Assembly (NCBI RefSeq): GCF_003122365.1
Contig: NZ_CP029254.1
Span: forward strand, 5,520,001-5,584,000
DNA: 64,000 nucleotides
Direction of reading: 5' to 3'
Origin: Streptomyces spongiicola
GTDB lineage: Bacteria > Actinomycetota > Actinomycetes > Streptomycetales > Streptomycetaceae
Position 1 is the stretch's first letter, and each line of letters opens with the position of its first letter. This document shows positions 15,817-24,800 of this stretch, in pieces. A program made the translations under genes and the position numbers. Under the pieces are notes generated by a model. It was not told where the DNA came from and made no database searches. It saw only the letters and a list, made by a program, of their open reading frames with translations.

Positions 15817-17298
15817 ATGCCCGAACGCCGTACCGTCGCCCTTGTCACTCTTGGCTGCGCCCGTAACGAGGTGGACTCGGAGGAGCTCGCAGGCCGCCTG
15901 GCGGCGGACGGCTGGGAGCTCGTCGAGGAAGCCGCCGAGGCGGACGTCGCGGTCGTGAACACCTGCGGCTTCGTCGAGGCCGCCAAGAAGGACTCCGTCG
16001 ACGCCCTGCTCGAGGCCAACGATCTCAAGGACCGCGGGAAGACCCAGGCCGTCGTCGCGGTCGGCTGCATGGCCGAGCGGTACGGCAGGGAACTCGCCGA
16101 GGCCCTGCCCGAGGCCGACGGCGTGCTGGGCTTCGACGACTACGCCGACATCTCGGACCGCCTCCGGACCATCCTGAGCGGAGGCGTCCACGCCTCCCAC
16201 ACGCCGCGCGACCGCCGCAAGCTGCTGCCGATCAGCCCGGCGGACCGGCAGGGCGCGGACGTGTCCCTCCCCGGGCACGCCCAGGCCCCGGAACCGCAGG
16301 ACGTGCCCGCCGACCTCCCCGAGGGTCTGGCGCCCGCCTCCGGGCCCCGGGCACCCCTCCGCCGAAGGTTGCACAGCAGCCCGGTCGCCTCGGTGAAACT
16401 GGCCTCCGGATGCGACCGCCGCTGCTCGTTCTGCGCCATCCCGTCCTTCCGCGGCTCCTTCGTCTCGCGCAGGCCGAGCGACGTGCTGGGCGAGACCCGC
16501 TGGCTCGCCGGGCAGGGCGTGAAGGAGATCATGCTGGTCTCCGAGAACAACACCTCGTACGGCAAGGACCTCGGGGACATCCGGCTCCTGGAGACGCTGC
16601 TGCCCGAGCTCGCCGCCGTCGACGGCATCGAGCGGGTCCGGGTCAGCTATCTGCAGCCCGCCGAGATGCGCCCCGGGCTGATCGACGTCCTCACCTCGAC
16701 CGATAGGGTCGCGCCCTACTTCGACCTCTCCTTCCAGCACAGCGCCCCCGGAGTGCTGAGGGCCATGCGGCGCTTCGGCGACACCGAGCGGTTCCTGGAA
16801 CTGCTGGAGACCATCCGCGGCAAGGCCCCGCAGGCCGGTGTGCGCTCCAACTTCATCGTCGGCTTCCCGGGGGAGGACGAGGCGGACCTCGCCGAACTCG
16901 AGCGGTTCCTCACCGAGGCACGGCTGGACGCGATCGGCGTCTTCGGGTACTCCGACGAGGAGGGCACCGAGGCCGCCGGTTACGAGCGCAAGCTCCACCA
17001 GGACGTCGTCGACGCGCGCCTGGCGCGGCTGTCCCGGCTCGCCGAGGAACTGACCGCCCAGCGGGCCGAGGATCGCCTGGGGGAGACCCTGCACGTCCTC
17101 GTCGAGTCCGTCGACGACGAGGACGGCGCCGTCGGCCGTGCCGCGCACCAGGCGCCCGAGACGGACGGACAGGTCGTCTTCACGAGTGCCACCGGCCTGG
17201 TGCCCGGACGTATGGTCGAAGCGAAGGCCGTCGGCACGGAGGGCGTCGATCTCGTGGCCGACGTGGTTTCGGACCGTCGTGAGGAGGCGGGCAGATGA
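15817..17298 (+). CDS. rimO: Ribosomal protein S12 methylthiotransferase RimO
   Basis: 493 aa radical-SAM methylthiotransferase. N-terminal UPF0004 domain with cluster cysteines Cys14, Cys50 and Cys84; radical-SAM motif Cys199, Cys203, Cys206 (CDRRCSFC); C-terminal TRAM domain. RimO rather than MiaB because of the TLGCARNEVDSE start and because a separate MiaB gene lies at 43532. It adds a methylthio group to the conserved aspartate of S12. A Pro/Arg-rich insert (about 128-190) sits before the radical-SAM domain. Its stop overlaps the pgsA start by 4 nt (ATGA), so rimO-pgsA-cinA are translationally coupled. Confidence 0.93.
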   Translation: MPERRTVALVTLGCARNEVDSEELAGRLAADGWELVEEAAEADVAVVNTCGFVEAAKKDSVDALLEANDLKDRGKTQAVVAVGCMAERYGRELAEALPEADGVLGFDDYADISDRLRTILSGGVHASHTPRDRRKLLPISPADRQGADVSLPGHAQAPEPQDVPADLPEGLAPASGPRAPLRRRLHSSPVASVKLASGCDRRCSFCAIPSFRGSFVSRRPSDVLGETRWLAGQGVKEIMLVSENNTSYGKDLGDIRLLETLLPELAAVDGIERVRVSYLQPAEMRPGLIDVLTSTDRVAPYFDLSFQHSAPGVLRAMRRFGDTERFLELLETIRGKAPQAGVRSNFIVGFPGEDEADLAELERFLTEARLDAIGVFGYSDEEGTEAAGYERKLHQDVVDARLARLSRLAEELTAQRAEDRLGETLHVLVESVDDEDGAVGRAAHQAPETDGQVVFTSATGLVPGRMVEAKAVGTEGVDLVADVVSDRREEAGR

Positions 17299-17972
17299 CC
17301 GGAGCGCCGGCATCCGCCGCGGGCGGTACCGGGAGGCCGGCGCCCGGCGGGAAGCTGGGCGCTGCGGCCGTCAACCAGGCCAGCCTGTGGAACATCGCCA
17401 ACATCCTCACCATGGTGCGGCTGCTGCTCGTGCCCGGCTTCGTCGTGCTGCTGCTCATGGACGGCGGGCACGACCCGGTGTGGCGTGCCTGGGCCTGGGC
17501 GGCCTTCGCCGTCGCGATGATCACGGACATCTTCGACGGGCATCTGGCGCGTGCGTACGACCTGGTCACGGACTTCGGGAAGATCGCGGACCCGATCGCC
17601 GACAAGGCGATCATGGCCGCGGGGCTGATCTGCCTGTCGGCGCTCGGCGACCTGCCCTGGTGGGTGACCGCAGTGATCCTCTCCCGCGAGTTGGGGATCA
17701 CCCTGATGCGCTTCTGGGTGATCCGCCACGGGGTGATCCCCGCCAGTCGCGGCGGCAAGCTGAAGACCCTCGCGCAGGGCACGGCGGTCGGCATGTACGT
17801 GCTGGTGCTCACCGGGCCGCTGGCCACCCTGCGCTGGTGGGTGATGGCCGTGGCGGTCGTCCTGACCGTGGCCACCGGCCTGGACTACGTCCGCCAGGCG
17901 GTGGTCCTGCGGCGCAGGGGAATCGCAGCCGAACGGTCCGCCGCGCGGGAGCGCGCGGAGTCCCCGGGATGA
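17295..17972 (+). CDS. pgsA: CDP-diacylglycerol--glycerol-3-phosphate phosphatidyltransferase
   Basis: 225 aa with several membrane helices. The CDP-alcohol phosphatidyltransferase signature D-G-x2-A-R-x8-G-x3-D-x3-D is intact (DGHLAR ... GKIADPIADK, about 76-100). It makes phosphatidylglycerol phosphate for PG and cardiolipin synthesis. A Gly/Ala/Pro-rich cytoplasmic N-tail of about 30 residues comes first. ATGA overlaps join it to rimO upstream and cinA downstream. In actinobacteria with several CDP-alcohol transferases, the ftsK-linked copy is often numbered separately (pgsA2/pgsA3), so the exact lipid made is less certain than the family. Confidence 0.88.
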   Translation: MTGAPASAAGGTGRPAPGGKLGAAAVNQASLWNIANILTMVRLLLVPGFVVLLLMDGGHDPVWRAWAWAAFAVAMITDIFDGHLARAYDLVTDFGKIADPIADKAIMAAGLICLSALGDLPWWVTAVILSRELGITLMRFWVIRHGVIPASRGGKLKTLAQGTAVGMYVLVLTGPLATLRWWVMAVAVVLTVATGLDYVRQAVVLRRRGIAAERSAARERAESPG

Positions 17973-18478
17973 GCAGCGCCGCGGGGGTGCTGTCCCTTCT
18001 CGCGGAGCGCGGCGAGAGCCTCGCCGTGGCGGAGTCCCTCACGGGCGGTCTCGTGGCCGCGGAGCTGACCTCCGTTCCGGGTGCCTCGAGGAGTTTCCTC
18101 GGCTCCGTGACCGCGTACACGAGCGCCCTCAAAAGGGATCTCCTGGGGGTCGACGGGGCCCTCCTGGCCGCGCACGGGGCGGTGCACCCGGAGGTCGCCG
18201 CCCAGATGGCCGCGGGGGTGAGGGCGCGGACGGAGGCCGGCTGGGGCATCGCGACCACCGGCGTCGCGGGGCCCGACCCCCAGGACGGACAGCCGGTGGG
18301 CACCGTCTTCGTCGCGGTCGCGGGCCCCGGCGGCACCCGTGAAGTAGCCCGGTTGAGGTTGAACGGCGACCGCTCGGCAATCCGTAGAGAGAGTGTCCGG
18401 CGGGTGCTGGAACTGCTCGCCCGCGAACTCTCGGGTAACGGGCGGGCACAGGAGACGGAACAGAACGGGGGGAACTGA
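17969..18478 (+). CDS. cinA: CinA C-terminal domain protein (NMN amidohydrolase type)
   Basis: 169 aa, equal to the stand-alone C-terminal domain of CinA (PncC type). Motifs LAVAESLTGG near the N-terminus, GSVTAYTSALK, and GWGIATTGVAGPD are typical. Members deamidate nicotinamide mononucleotide in pyridine nucleotide recycling. The N-terminal molybdopterin-binding-like half of long CinA is absent. It overlaps pgsA by 4 nt and is followed by clgR after 109 nt, the pgsA-cinA-clgR order known from corynebacteria and mycobacteria. Confidence 0.9.
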   Translation: MSSAAGVLSLLAERGESLAVAESLTGGLVAAELTSVPGASRSFLGSVTAYTSALKRDLLGVDGALLAAHGAVHPEVAAQMAAGVRARTEAGWGIATTGVAGPDPQDGQPVGTVFVAVAGPGGTREVARLRLNGDRSAIRRESVRRVLELLARELSGNGRAQETEQNGGN

Positions 18479-18587
18479 TGTTTGCAGCCCTGAGTGAACA
18501 CGACATCGCTCCCCGCACGGCCGCAGCGCGAGGCGGTACGGTGGGGCGTGAAGGATGCGGCTACGCGGTCCGAGGAGGGAGCCACCG

Positions 18588-18965
18588 ATGATTCTGCTCC
18601 GTCGCCTGCTGGGTGACGTGCTGCGTCGGCAGCGCCAGCGCCAGGGCCGTACTCTGCGCGAAGTCTCCTCGTCCGCCCGAGTCTCTCTCGGCTATCTCTC
18701 CGAGGTGGAGCGGGGGCAGAAGGAGGCTTCCTCCGAGCTGCTCTCCGCCATCTGCGACGCGCTTGACGTACGGATGTCCGAGCTCATGCGGGAAGTCAGC
18801 GACGAGCTGTCGCTCGCCGAGCTGGCCGCGTCGGCGGCGAGCGAGCCGGTGTCCTCACCGGTGCGCCCGCTGAACTCCGTGTCCGTGACATCGGTCGCGG
18901 GTGTGCCGACGGAACGGGTGACGATCAAGGCACCGGCGGAAGCGGTGGACGTCGTCGCCGCCTGA
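18588..18965 (+). CDS. clgR: ClgR, XRE-family activator of clp protease genes
   Basis: 125 aa. Helix-turn-helix (about 10-65) with LREVSSSARVSLGYLSEVERGQKEAS is the ClgR signature. ATG chosen at 18588 because GAGGAGGGA lies 7 nt upstream; an in-frame start at 18555 is less likely. The protein ends VDVVAA. In S. lividans the C-terminal alanines of ClgR are required for its degradation by ClpP, so this tail is probably the degron. ClgR activates clpP1, clpC and lon in Streptomyces and is linked to the recA second promoter in mycobacteria; that promoter type is present at 31763 in this window. Confidence 0.9.
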   Translation: MILLRRLLGDVLRRQRQRQGRTLREVSSSARVSLGYLSEVERGQKEASSELLSAICDALDVRMSELMREVSDELSLAELAASAASEPVSSPVRPLNSVSVTSVAGVPTERVTIKAPAEAVDVVAA

Positions 18966-18977
18966 TCCCCAGGTGTG

Positions 18978-19012
18978 AGCCCCGGTCGGGTGGGTACCCG
19001 ACCGGGGCTTTT
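18978..19012 (+). terminator. Rho-independent terminator after clgR
   Basis: A 13-bp stem (AGCCCCGGTCGGG / CCCGACCGGGGCT) with a 6-nt loop is followed by TTTT, 13 nt after the clgR stop. It closes the rimO-pgsA-cinA-clgR unit. Confidence 0.92.
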
Positions 19013-19083
19013 GTCATCCCCGAATAACCGTTTCATTCCATTTGTGTCATGGTGGAGAACGGTGTCGTCGAACGGAGGTCACT

Positions 19084-19554
19084 ATGTCTGCGGTGAAGAG
19101 CACGCTGCCCGAGGACGCGCGCAAGGTCACGGGTGAGGCCCTCCAGGGCGCACTGGTCGATCTGATCGACCTCTCGCTCGTGGCCAAGCAGGTTCACTGG
19201 AACGTGGTCGGGCCCCGCTTCCGCTCTGTTCACCTGCAACTGGACGAGGTCGTGACCACGGCGCGGAAGCACTCCGACGTCGTGGCCGAGCGGGCCTCCG
19301 CCATCGGGGTCGCCCCTGACGGCCGTGCCTCGACCGTTGCCTCCGCGAGTGCCATCGGGAAGGTCGCGGACGGCTGGATCCAGGATTCGGACGTCGTCAG
19401 CACCATGGTGAAATCGCTGTCCGCGGTGATCGAGCGGATGCGGGAGCGCATCCGGATCACCGACGAGCCGGATCCGGTGACCCAGGACATCCTCATCGCG
19501 CTCACGGCCGATCTCGAGAAGCACGCGTGGATGTTCCAGGCCGAGAGCGTCTAG
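19084..19554 (+). CDS. Dps-family ferritin-like DNA-protection protein
   Basis: 156 aa, standard Dps length. The ferroxidase region carries His38 (QVHWN), His50 and Asp54 (FRSVHLQLDEVV), matching the inter-subunit iron site of Dps dodecamers. The family oxidises Fe(II) with peroxide, stores iron and compacts DNA under stress. Short tails suggest no long DNA-binding extension. The start ATG has CGGAGG 6 nt upstream. Position just after clgR matches the Dps copy beside clgR in S. coelicolor (DpsB); that specific equivalence is by synteny. Confidence 0.9.
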   Translation: MSAVKSTLPEDARKVTGEALQGALVDLIDLSLVAKQVHWNVVGPRFRSVHLQLDEVVTTARKHSDVVAERASAIGVAPDGRASTVASASAIGKVADGWIQDSDVVSTMVKSLSAVIERMRERIRITDEPDPVTQDILIALTADLEKHAWMFQAESV

Positions 19555-19757
19555 CCGTGGGTATATCCGGGGCCTCCTCCGGGGTCGCTGCGGCGGCCGG
19601 GCGGGACACGGCGCCGGGACCGCTGCGCGGGCGCACGGTCCGGGGCATGGCCCGCTGGGGCGCTAGGCGCAGATGCTGCGGGCGCGCCGGGTGTGCAACC
19701 GGTGCGCCCTCCCGCCGCGTGATCGGTCCGGTCTAGCGTCGACCGGAGGAGGCGGCC

Positions 19758-20012
19758 ATGGAGAGGCGATGGGTCCTGCTGCCGGCGCTCGCACTGGGCG
19801 CTGCGTGGTGGTGGGCCGTGCTGCGGCTGGCGCTGGTGCCGGAGCACGCGGGGCTCGTCGAGGGGGCAGTGGCGGCAGGCGGGTGGGGGCTCAGCCTGCT
19901 GCCGGTGCACGTAGCGTCGCGGGCCGGGGATGCCGGTGGGGCCGGGGGGGCGACCACGGCTACCAGGGCCCCGCGACGCCCCCGTTCGGCCGGAGGGTCC
20001 GGCACGCTGTGA
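19758..20012 (+). CDS. Small hypothetical membrane protein
   Basis: 84 aa with a strong ribosome binding site (GGAGGAGG, 5 nt before ATG). The sequence starts MERRWVLLPALALGAAWWW and has one or two hydrophobic helices (about 5-25 and 35-55), then a Gly/Ala/Arg/Pro-rich tail. No family recognised. The strong Shine-Dalgarno and membrane pattern are the reasons to accept it; the tail beyond residue 60 is low-complexity. Confidence 0.55.
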   Translation: MERRWVLLPALALGAAWWWAVLRLALVPEHAGLVEGAVAAGGWGLSLLPVHVASRAGDAGGAGGATTATRAPRRPRSAGGSGTL

Positions 20013-20615
20013 ACGAAGGCGTGCCGGAGGCGAGTTGCGGTAGCGCGTCGACGGCGCCCGTGGGCTCGCCGGCCCTGCCGAGCGGTGAGAACCTGGCCGT
20101 GGCCGCCTCCGCCGCAGTGCAGATCGCCGCGAGTCCGGTAGCGGCCGGGGGGCGGGCGGGTACCGTCCCGCCCGGGGTTCCCGGTCGCTGTCCCTCGTCT
20201 CGACGGGGGTCCGGGAAGTACTTGTTCGCGGCCGTCCGGGAACAGCCGGAAGTGCGAACTCCGCGATGTCCTCGCCCGCCCCTGTCCGCACAGTGTGCGC
20301 GGCGTCCGCCTCGGCGAGCAGGCATGTGGTGGCGGCCGGGGCGTTCGCGATCCCGGTGACGGACGCGGTGCGGCCGCCGACGTCCCGGGCGGGCGGCGGT
20401 CGCTGGGCGGCCGTTACGCGGTGACGGGCCGTGCCGAGCGCGGATTCTTATCTGATGGATCGTCAAACGACGGGATGGATCGTCAAACAACGTGCGCCGC
20501 CGGGCGCTAGGGGGCAGGCACGGGCGGCCGGTTCGGGGGCATCCGCAGTCCTCCCGGTCGGGCCCGGGGTAACGGCGGGGCGACGCTGCTGCCCGAGCGG
20601 GTGCACGGCGACGGG
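20013..20615. other. Gene-poor stretch with a 15-bp direct repeat
   Basis: About 600 bp with no ORF that looks real on either strand: candidates are Arg/Pro/Gly rich, lack ribosome binding sites and overlap each other. Base composition drops locally around 20440-20490, where GATGGATCGTCAAAC occurs twice, 20 bp apart (20454-20468 and 20474-20488). This may be an operator-like element or the trace of a lost gene. Confidence 0.45.
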
Positions 20616-21449
20616 TCAGGACACGGGACCGGACTGGCACCCCGGGCACCAGTAGGAGACCCGGTCGTCCCGTCCGGCCCTGCGGATCGCGGTGCCGCAG
20701 CGCAGGCACGGGTCACCCTGCCGCCCGTACACGAAGAGGCGCTGCCCACCCGGACGCGGGGGGCTCCACGGCTGGTCGCCTCCGCAGCCGCCGGCGCCCG
20801 TACGCGGAGTGGTGCGCCGGTCGAAGGTGCCCTTGTTGATCTCCAGCAGGCGCCGGGCCGTTGCGACGAGGCTCTCCGGAACACCCGGGGGCAGGCCGCC
20901 GACCGGGTGCCAGGGAGTGACCCGGGCCAGAAAGGCCAGCTCCGACTTGTAGACGTTGCCGATGCCCGCGAGGTTGCGCTGGTCCAGCAGGGCTTCGCCG
21001 ATCGGGCGAGCGGGGTCGGCGAGCAGGTTGCGCACGGCCGCTTCCGGATCCCAGTCCGGCCCCAGCAGATCCGGCCCGAGATGCCCCACCGCCTTGCCCT
21101 CGTCCCGTGTACGCATCAGTTCCAGCACGGGCAGGCGGTAGCCCACGGCCGTACGCTCGGTGTTGCCCAGCACGGCGCGGATCTGGTGGTTGGGGCCGCC
21201 GTGCCAGCGCTCGCCGGCGGGGAAGACCCGCCAGGAGCCGTCCATCCGGAGATGGGAGTGCAGGGTGAGCCCGCCTTCGATGCGGGTGAGCAGGTGCTTT
21301 CCCCGAGCGGTGACGTCCAGCACCTCGCGGCCGGTGAGATCGGCGGTGGCGAAGCGGGGAACCCTGAGATCTGAGCGGGTCAGCGTCCGTCCGGCCAGCG
21401 CGGCGCGGAGCTTCCGCGCGGTCAGCCAGACGGTGTCTCCTTCGGGCAT
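20616..21449 (-). CDS. nei: Fpg/Nei-family DNA glycosylase (endonuclease VIII-like)
   Basis: 277 aa bifunctional glycosylase/AP lyase. It begins MPEGDTV, placing the catalytic Pro2 and Glu3 directly after Met, which fixes the start at 21449. The helix-two-turn-helix region contains LLDQRNLAGIGNVYKSEL. The C-terminal zinc finger has four Cys (CLRCG ... CPGCQ). It removes oxidised pyrimidines. GGAGG ends only 1 nt before ATG, too close for normal ribosome binding, while a CATCAT hexamer 6 nt upstream suggests leaderless transcription. The neighbour upstream on the same strand is lhr, the same pairing as Rv3297-Rv3296 of M. tuberculosis. Confidence 0.9.
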   Translation of the reverse strand: MPEGDTVWLTARKLRAALAGRTLTRSDLRVPRFATADLTGREVLDVTARGKHLLTRIEGGLTLHSHLRMDGSWRVFPAGERWHGGPNHQIRAVLGNTERTAVGYRLPVLELMRTRDEGKAVGHLGPDLLGPDWDPEAAVRNLLADPARPIGEALLDQRNLAGIGNVYKSELAFLARVTPWHPVGGLPPGVPESLVATARRLLEINKGTFDRRTTPRTGAGGCGGDQPWSPPRPGGQRLFVYGRQGDPCLRCGTAIRRAGRDDRVSYWCPGCQSGPVS

Positions 21450-21455
21450 GCCTCC

Positions 21456-21461
21456 ATGATG
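21456..21461 (-). promoter_or_regulatory. Possible -10 element of nei
   Basis: CATCAT on the minus strand ends 6 nt before the nei ATG, the same spacing as other leaderless candidates in this window. It matches the -10 consensus at 4 of 6 positions. Confidence 0.35.
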
Positions 21462-21562
21462 CGCGTCACCGGCCTGCGGCCGCGGGACGGGAAGCCTGGA
21501 AACCGCACGGTCCGGCAGCCGGCGGCGAGGGCCGGTCACCGGGCGCCGCCCCGACACTCCGG

Positions 21563-21621
21563 GAGCCGAGCCGAGCCGAGCCGAGCCGAGCCGAGCCGAG
21601 CCGAGCCGAGCCGAGCCGAGC
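21563..21621. repeat. Pentanucleotide tandem repeat (GAGCC)n
   Basis: About 12 perfect copies of GAGCC (59 bp) lie in the 418-bp spacer between lhr and nei (21450-21867). The rest of the spacer has no recognisable gene. Perfect copies imply recent slippage, so copy number is probably variable between strains. Confidence 0.95.
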
Positions 21622-21867
21622 GGGGCGCGGGACGGGACGTGGCACGGTGGGGGCGCACTCGCCGAGCCTCGTCCGGCCCAGTGGGGCGAGGGAACCGGCC
21701 CGCTCTGCGCGCCGCCGTGCCCGTTCGCTTGCTCGGGGCCGAGGTCCGGACAGGAGGCCCGGGCCCGCGGCCGGCGGGTGCCTGCTGTCCCGGGGGCGCA
21801 GACGGGCACGGCCACGGGGCACGAACCCGCTCGCGGTCGGGCGCGATCGGCGGACGTGTGCCCCGCG

Positions 21868-24800
21868 TCAGGCCCGTATGCGCAGGCCGCGTGGCGTGGC
21901 GTGGAAACCGGACTCCTCCAGCAGGGGGGAGAGCGGAGAGGTCAGAGCCGCCGAACTGTTGATCCGCTCGATCGTGATCGTGCCGAGCATGCCCGCCGCG
22001 CCCGCCTCGGCCAGAGCCCCGGCGGCGGCACGGAGCGCGGGGTCGTCCGGTTCGGAGGGCCAGGACAGCAAGGTCTTGCCGCCCCGCTCCAGGTACAGCG
22101 TGAGTTCCCCGTCGACCAGCACGACCAGTGACCCCGCCTTGCGGCCCGGTTTGTGGCTCGCGCCGACCGGCGGCTCGGGCCAGGACAGCGCCGCCCCGTA
22201 GGCGTTCGCCGGGTCGGCGGCGGCCAGCACCAGCGCACGCGCTGCGGTGGGCCCGCCGGCGCGCTCGCGGGCGCCGGCGGCGGCCCGCAGCCGGTCCACC
22301 GCGCCGTCCATCGCGAACTGGGCGGCTCCGAGCCCCTCGACGACATAGCCCCGCCGGGCCTGTCCGCTGTCCTCGAAGGCGGAGAGGACGCGGTATGTCG
22401 CCGAGAAGCCGCCCTCGACGCCTTCGGCGGCGACCGCGCCCCTGGTGACGACGCCATGCCGGTCGAGCAACGTGCGGGCCAGGGCGTGGGCGCGGTGCGT
22501 GGGGTCGGGCTCGTGCGCGGGCGGCAGGGACCAGCGTCCGGAGACGGTCGGCGGACCGTTGCGGGACGCGGTCCGCGCGGCAGCCGTCAAGGAGCCGTAC
22601 CGCCCACGCGGGACCGTGCGCCGGGCACGGTGCGCGGTGGACCCCGCCGTCCGTCCGGAACCCAGGAGCGAGCGCAGCGGCGCCAGGGTGTCGTTGGTCA
22701 GCCGCCCGGACCAGGCCAGCTCCCACAGCGCGTCGGCGAGCTGGGGGTCGGTGATCTCCGGGTGCGTCGTCGCCCGCACCTGGTCCGCGATGTGGCGGAA
22801 GAACAGGCCGTAGCCCCCCGCGAGGGTGCGGAGCACCGACTCGTGGAGGGCCGTCAGCTCCAGCGGGTGGGGCCGCGGCAGCAGGAGCGGGGCGGCGTCC
22901 GCGTGGTAGAGCGAGACCCAGCCGTCCTTGCCCGGCAGCGCCCCGGCTCCGGCCCACACCACCTCGCCGGTCGTGGTCAGCTCGTCCAGCATGCCCGGTG
23001 CGTATCCGGCCACCCGGGACGGGAGGATCAGCTTCTCCAGCGCGGAGGCGGGCACGGGGGCGCCCTGGAGTTGCTCCACGGCACGGGCCAGCCCGTCGAT
23101 CCCGCGCAGGCTGCCGCCGCCCACATGCTGCCACTGGGGGAGGAAGGCGGCCAGCGCGGCGGGCGGCACCGGTTCCAGCTCCTCGCGGAGCGCGGCGAGG
23201 GAGCGGCGCCGCAGCCGGCGCAGCACGGCGGCGTCGCACCACTCCTGGCCGATGCCCGACGGATGGAACTCGCCCTGGACGACCCGCCCGGCCGCGGCGA
23301 GCCGTTGCAGTGCCCCGTCCGTCACGGCCGCGCCCAGCCCGAACCGCGCGGCCGCCTGCGACGAGGTGAAGGGCCCGTGTGTGCGGGCGAAACGGGCCAG
23401 CAGATCACCGAGCGGGTCCTTCACCGGCTCCGTGAACGCCTCGGGGACGCCCACCGGCAGCGCCGTGCCCAGCGCGTCCCTGAGGCGTCCCGCGTCCTCC
23501 ACCGCCGCCCAGTGCTCCGCACCGGCGATCCGGACCCGGATGGCGCGGCGGGTACCGGCGAGCTCCTCCGGCCAGCCGGGGTCGGCCCCGCGCTCGGTCA
23601 GCTCCCCGGTGGTCAGCGGCCCGAGGACCCGCAGCAGGTCGGCGACGCCCTCCACGTCCTTGACCCTGCGGTCGTCCGTGAGCCACTGGAGCTCCCGCTC
23701 CAGCCCGCCCAGGACGTCCGCGTCGAGCAGTTCGCGCAGTTCCGCCTGGCCGAGGAGTTCGGCGAGCAGCCGGGAGTCCAGCGAGAGGGCGGCGGCCCGG
23801 CGCTCGGCGAGCGGCGAATCCCCCTCGTAGAGGAACTGGGCCACATAGCCGAACAGGAGGGAGCGTGCGAAGGGGGACGGCTCGGGGGTGGTGACCTCGA
23901 CGAGCCGCACCCGGCGCGACTCGATGTCGCCCATCAGCTCCTCGAGCCCGGGGACGTCGAAGACGTCCTGGAGGCACTCCCGTACGGCCTCCAGGACGAT
24001 CGGGAACGAGCCGAACTCACTGGCGACCTGGAGCAGCTGGGCCGCGCGCTGACGCTGCTGCCACAGCGGGGTGCGCTTGCCGGGGTTCCGGCGCGGCAGC
24101 AGCAGGGCGCGGGCCGCGCACTCGCGGAACCGGGACGCGAACAGGGCGGATCCGCCGACCTGGTCGGTGACGATCTGACCGATCTCGCCCTTGTCGAACA
24201 GGGTGTCGCCGGCGCCGACCGGGGCCTGGTCGCCGTCGTACGAGGTGTCGAGGTGTACCGGGTCCTGGTCCAGCAGGTCGAGGCCCATCAGGTCGGCGTC
24301 GGGGAGCCGCAGCACGATTCCGTCGTCCGCGTGCATGACCTGGGCGTCCACGCCGTACCGCTCGGAGAGGCGCGCGCCCAGCGCGAGTGCCCAGGGGGCG
24401 TGGACCTGGGCACCGAACGGCGAGTGCACCACGACCCGCCAGTCGCCCAGCTCGTCACGGAACCGCTCGACGACGATGGTGCGGTCGTCGGGCACATGCC
24501 CGCAGGCCCTGCGCTGCTCGTCGAGGTACGACAGCACGTTCCCGGCCGCCCAGCCGTCGAGGCCGGCCGTCATCAGCCGCAGCCGGGCGTCCTCCTCGGA
24601 CAGCGACCCGATCTCGCGGAGGAAGGCGCCCACCGCCCTGCCCAGCTCGAGTGGGCGGCCCAGCTGGTCGCCCTTCCAGAAGGGCAGCCGGCCGGGGACC
24701 CCGGGCGCGGGGGAGACGAGCACCCGGTCGCGGGTGATGTCCTCGATCCGCCATGAGGTGGTGCCCAGGGTGAAGACGTCACCGACCCGGGACTCGTAGA

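Noticed and set aside
12412..17313. A 1633-codon open frame on the minus strand opposite ftsK, the RodZ-like gene and rimO
   Set aside because: Composition is Gly/Arg/Leu/His rich without domains, and the plus strand carries clear conserved proteins. Long antisense frames are a by-product of the GC-rich third codon position.
18480..18500. Possible ClgR self-regulation operator upstream of clgR (GTTTGC ... GTGAAC)
   Set aside because: Half-sites deviate from GTTCGC/GCGAAC and the 8-nt spacing differs from the expected 5 nt.
19673..20359. Overlapping ORFs on both strands between dps and nei
   Set aside because: Each is low-complexity and overlaps the better-supported small membrane gene or the others; no start signals. 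Only the 19758-20012 gene, with a strong Shine-Dalgarno, was kept.
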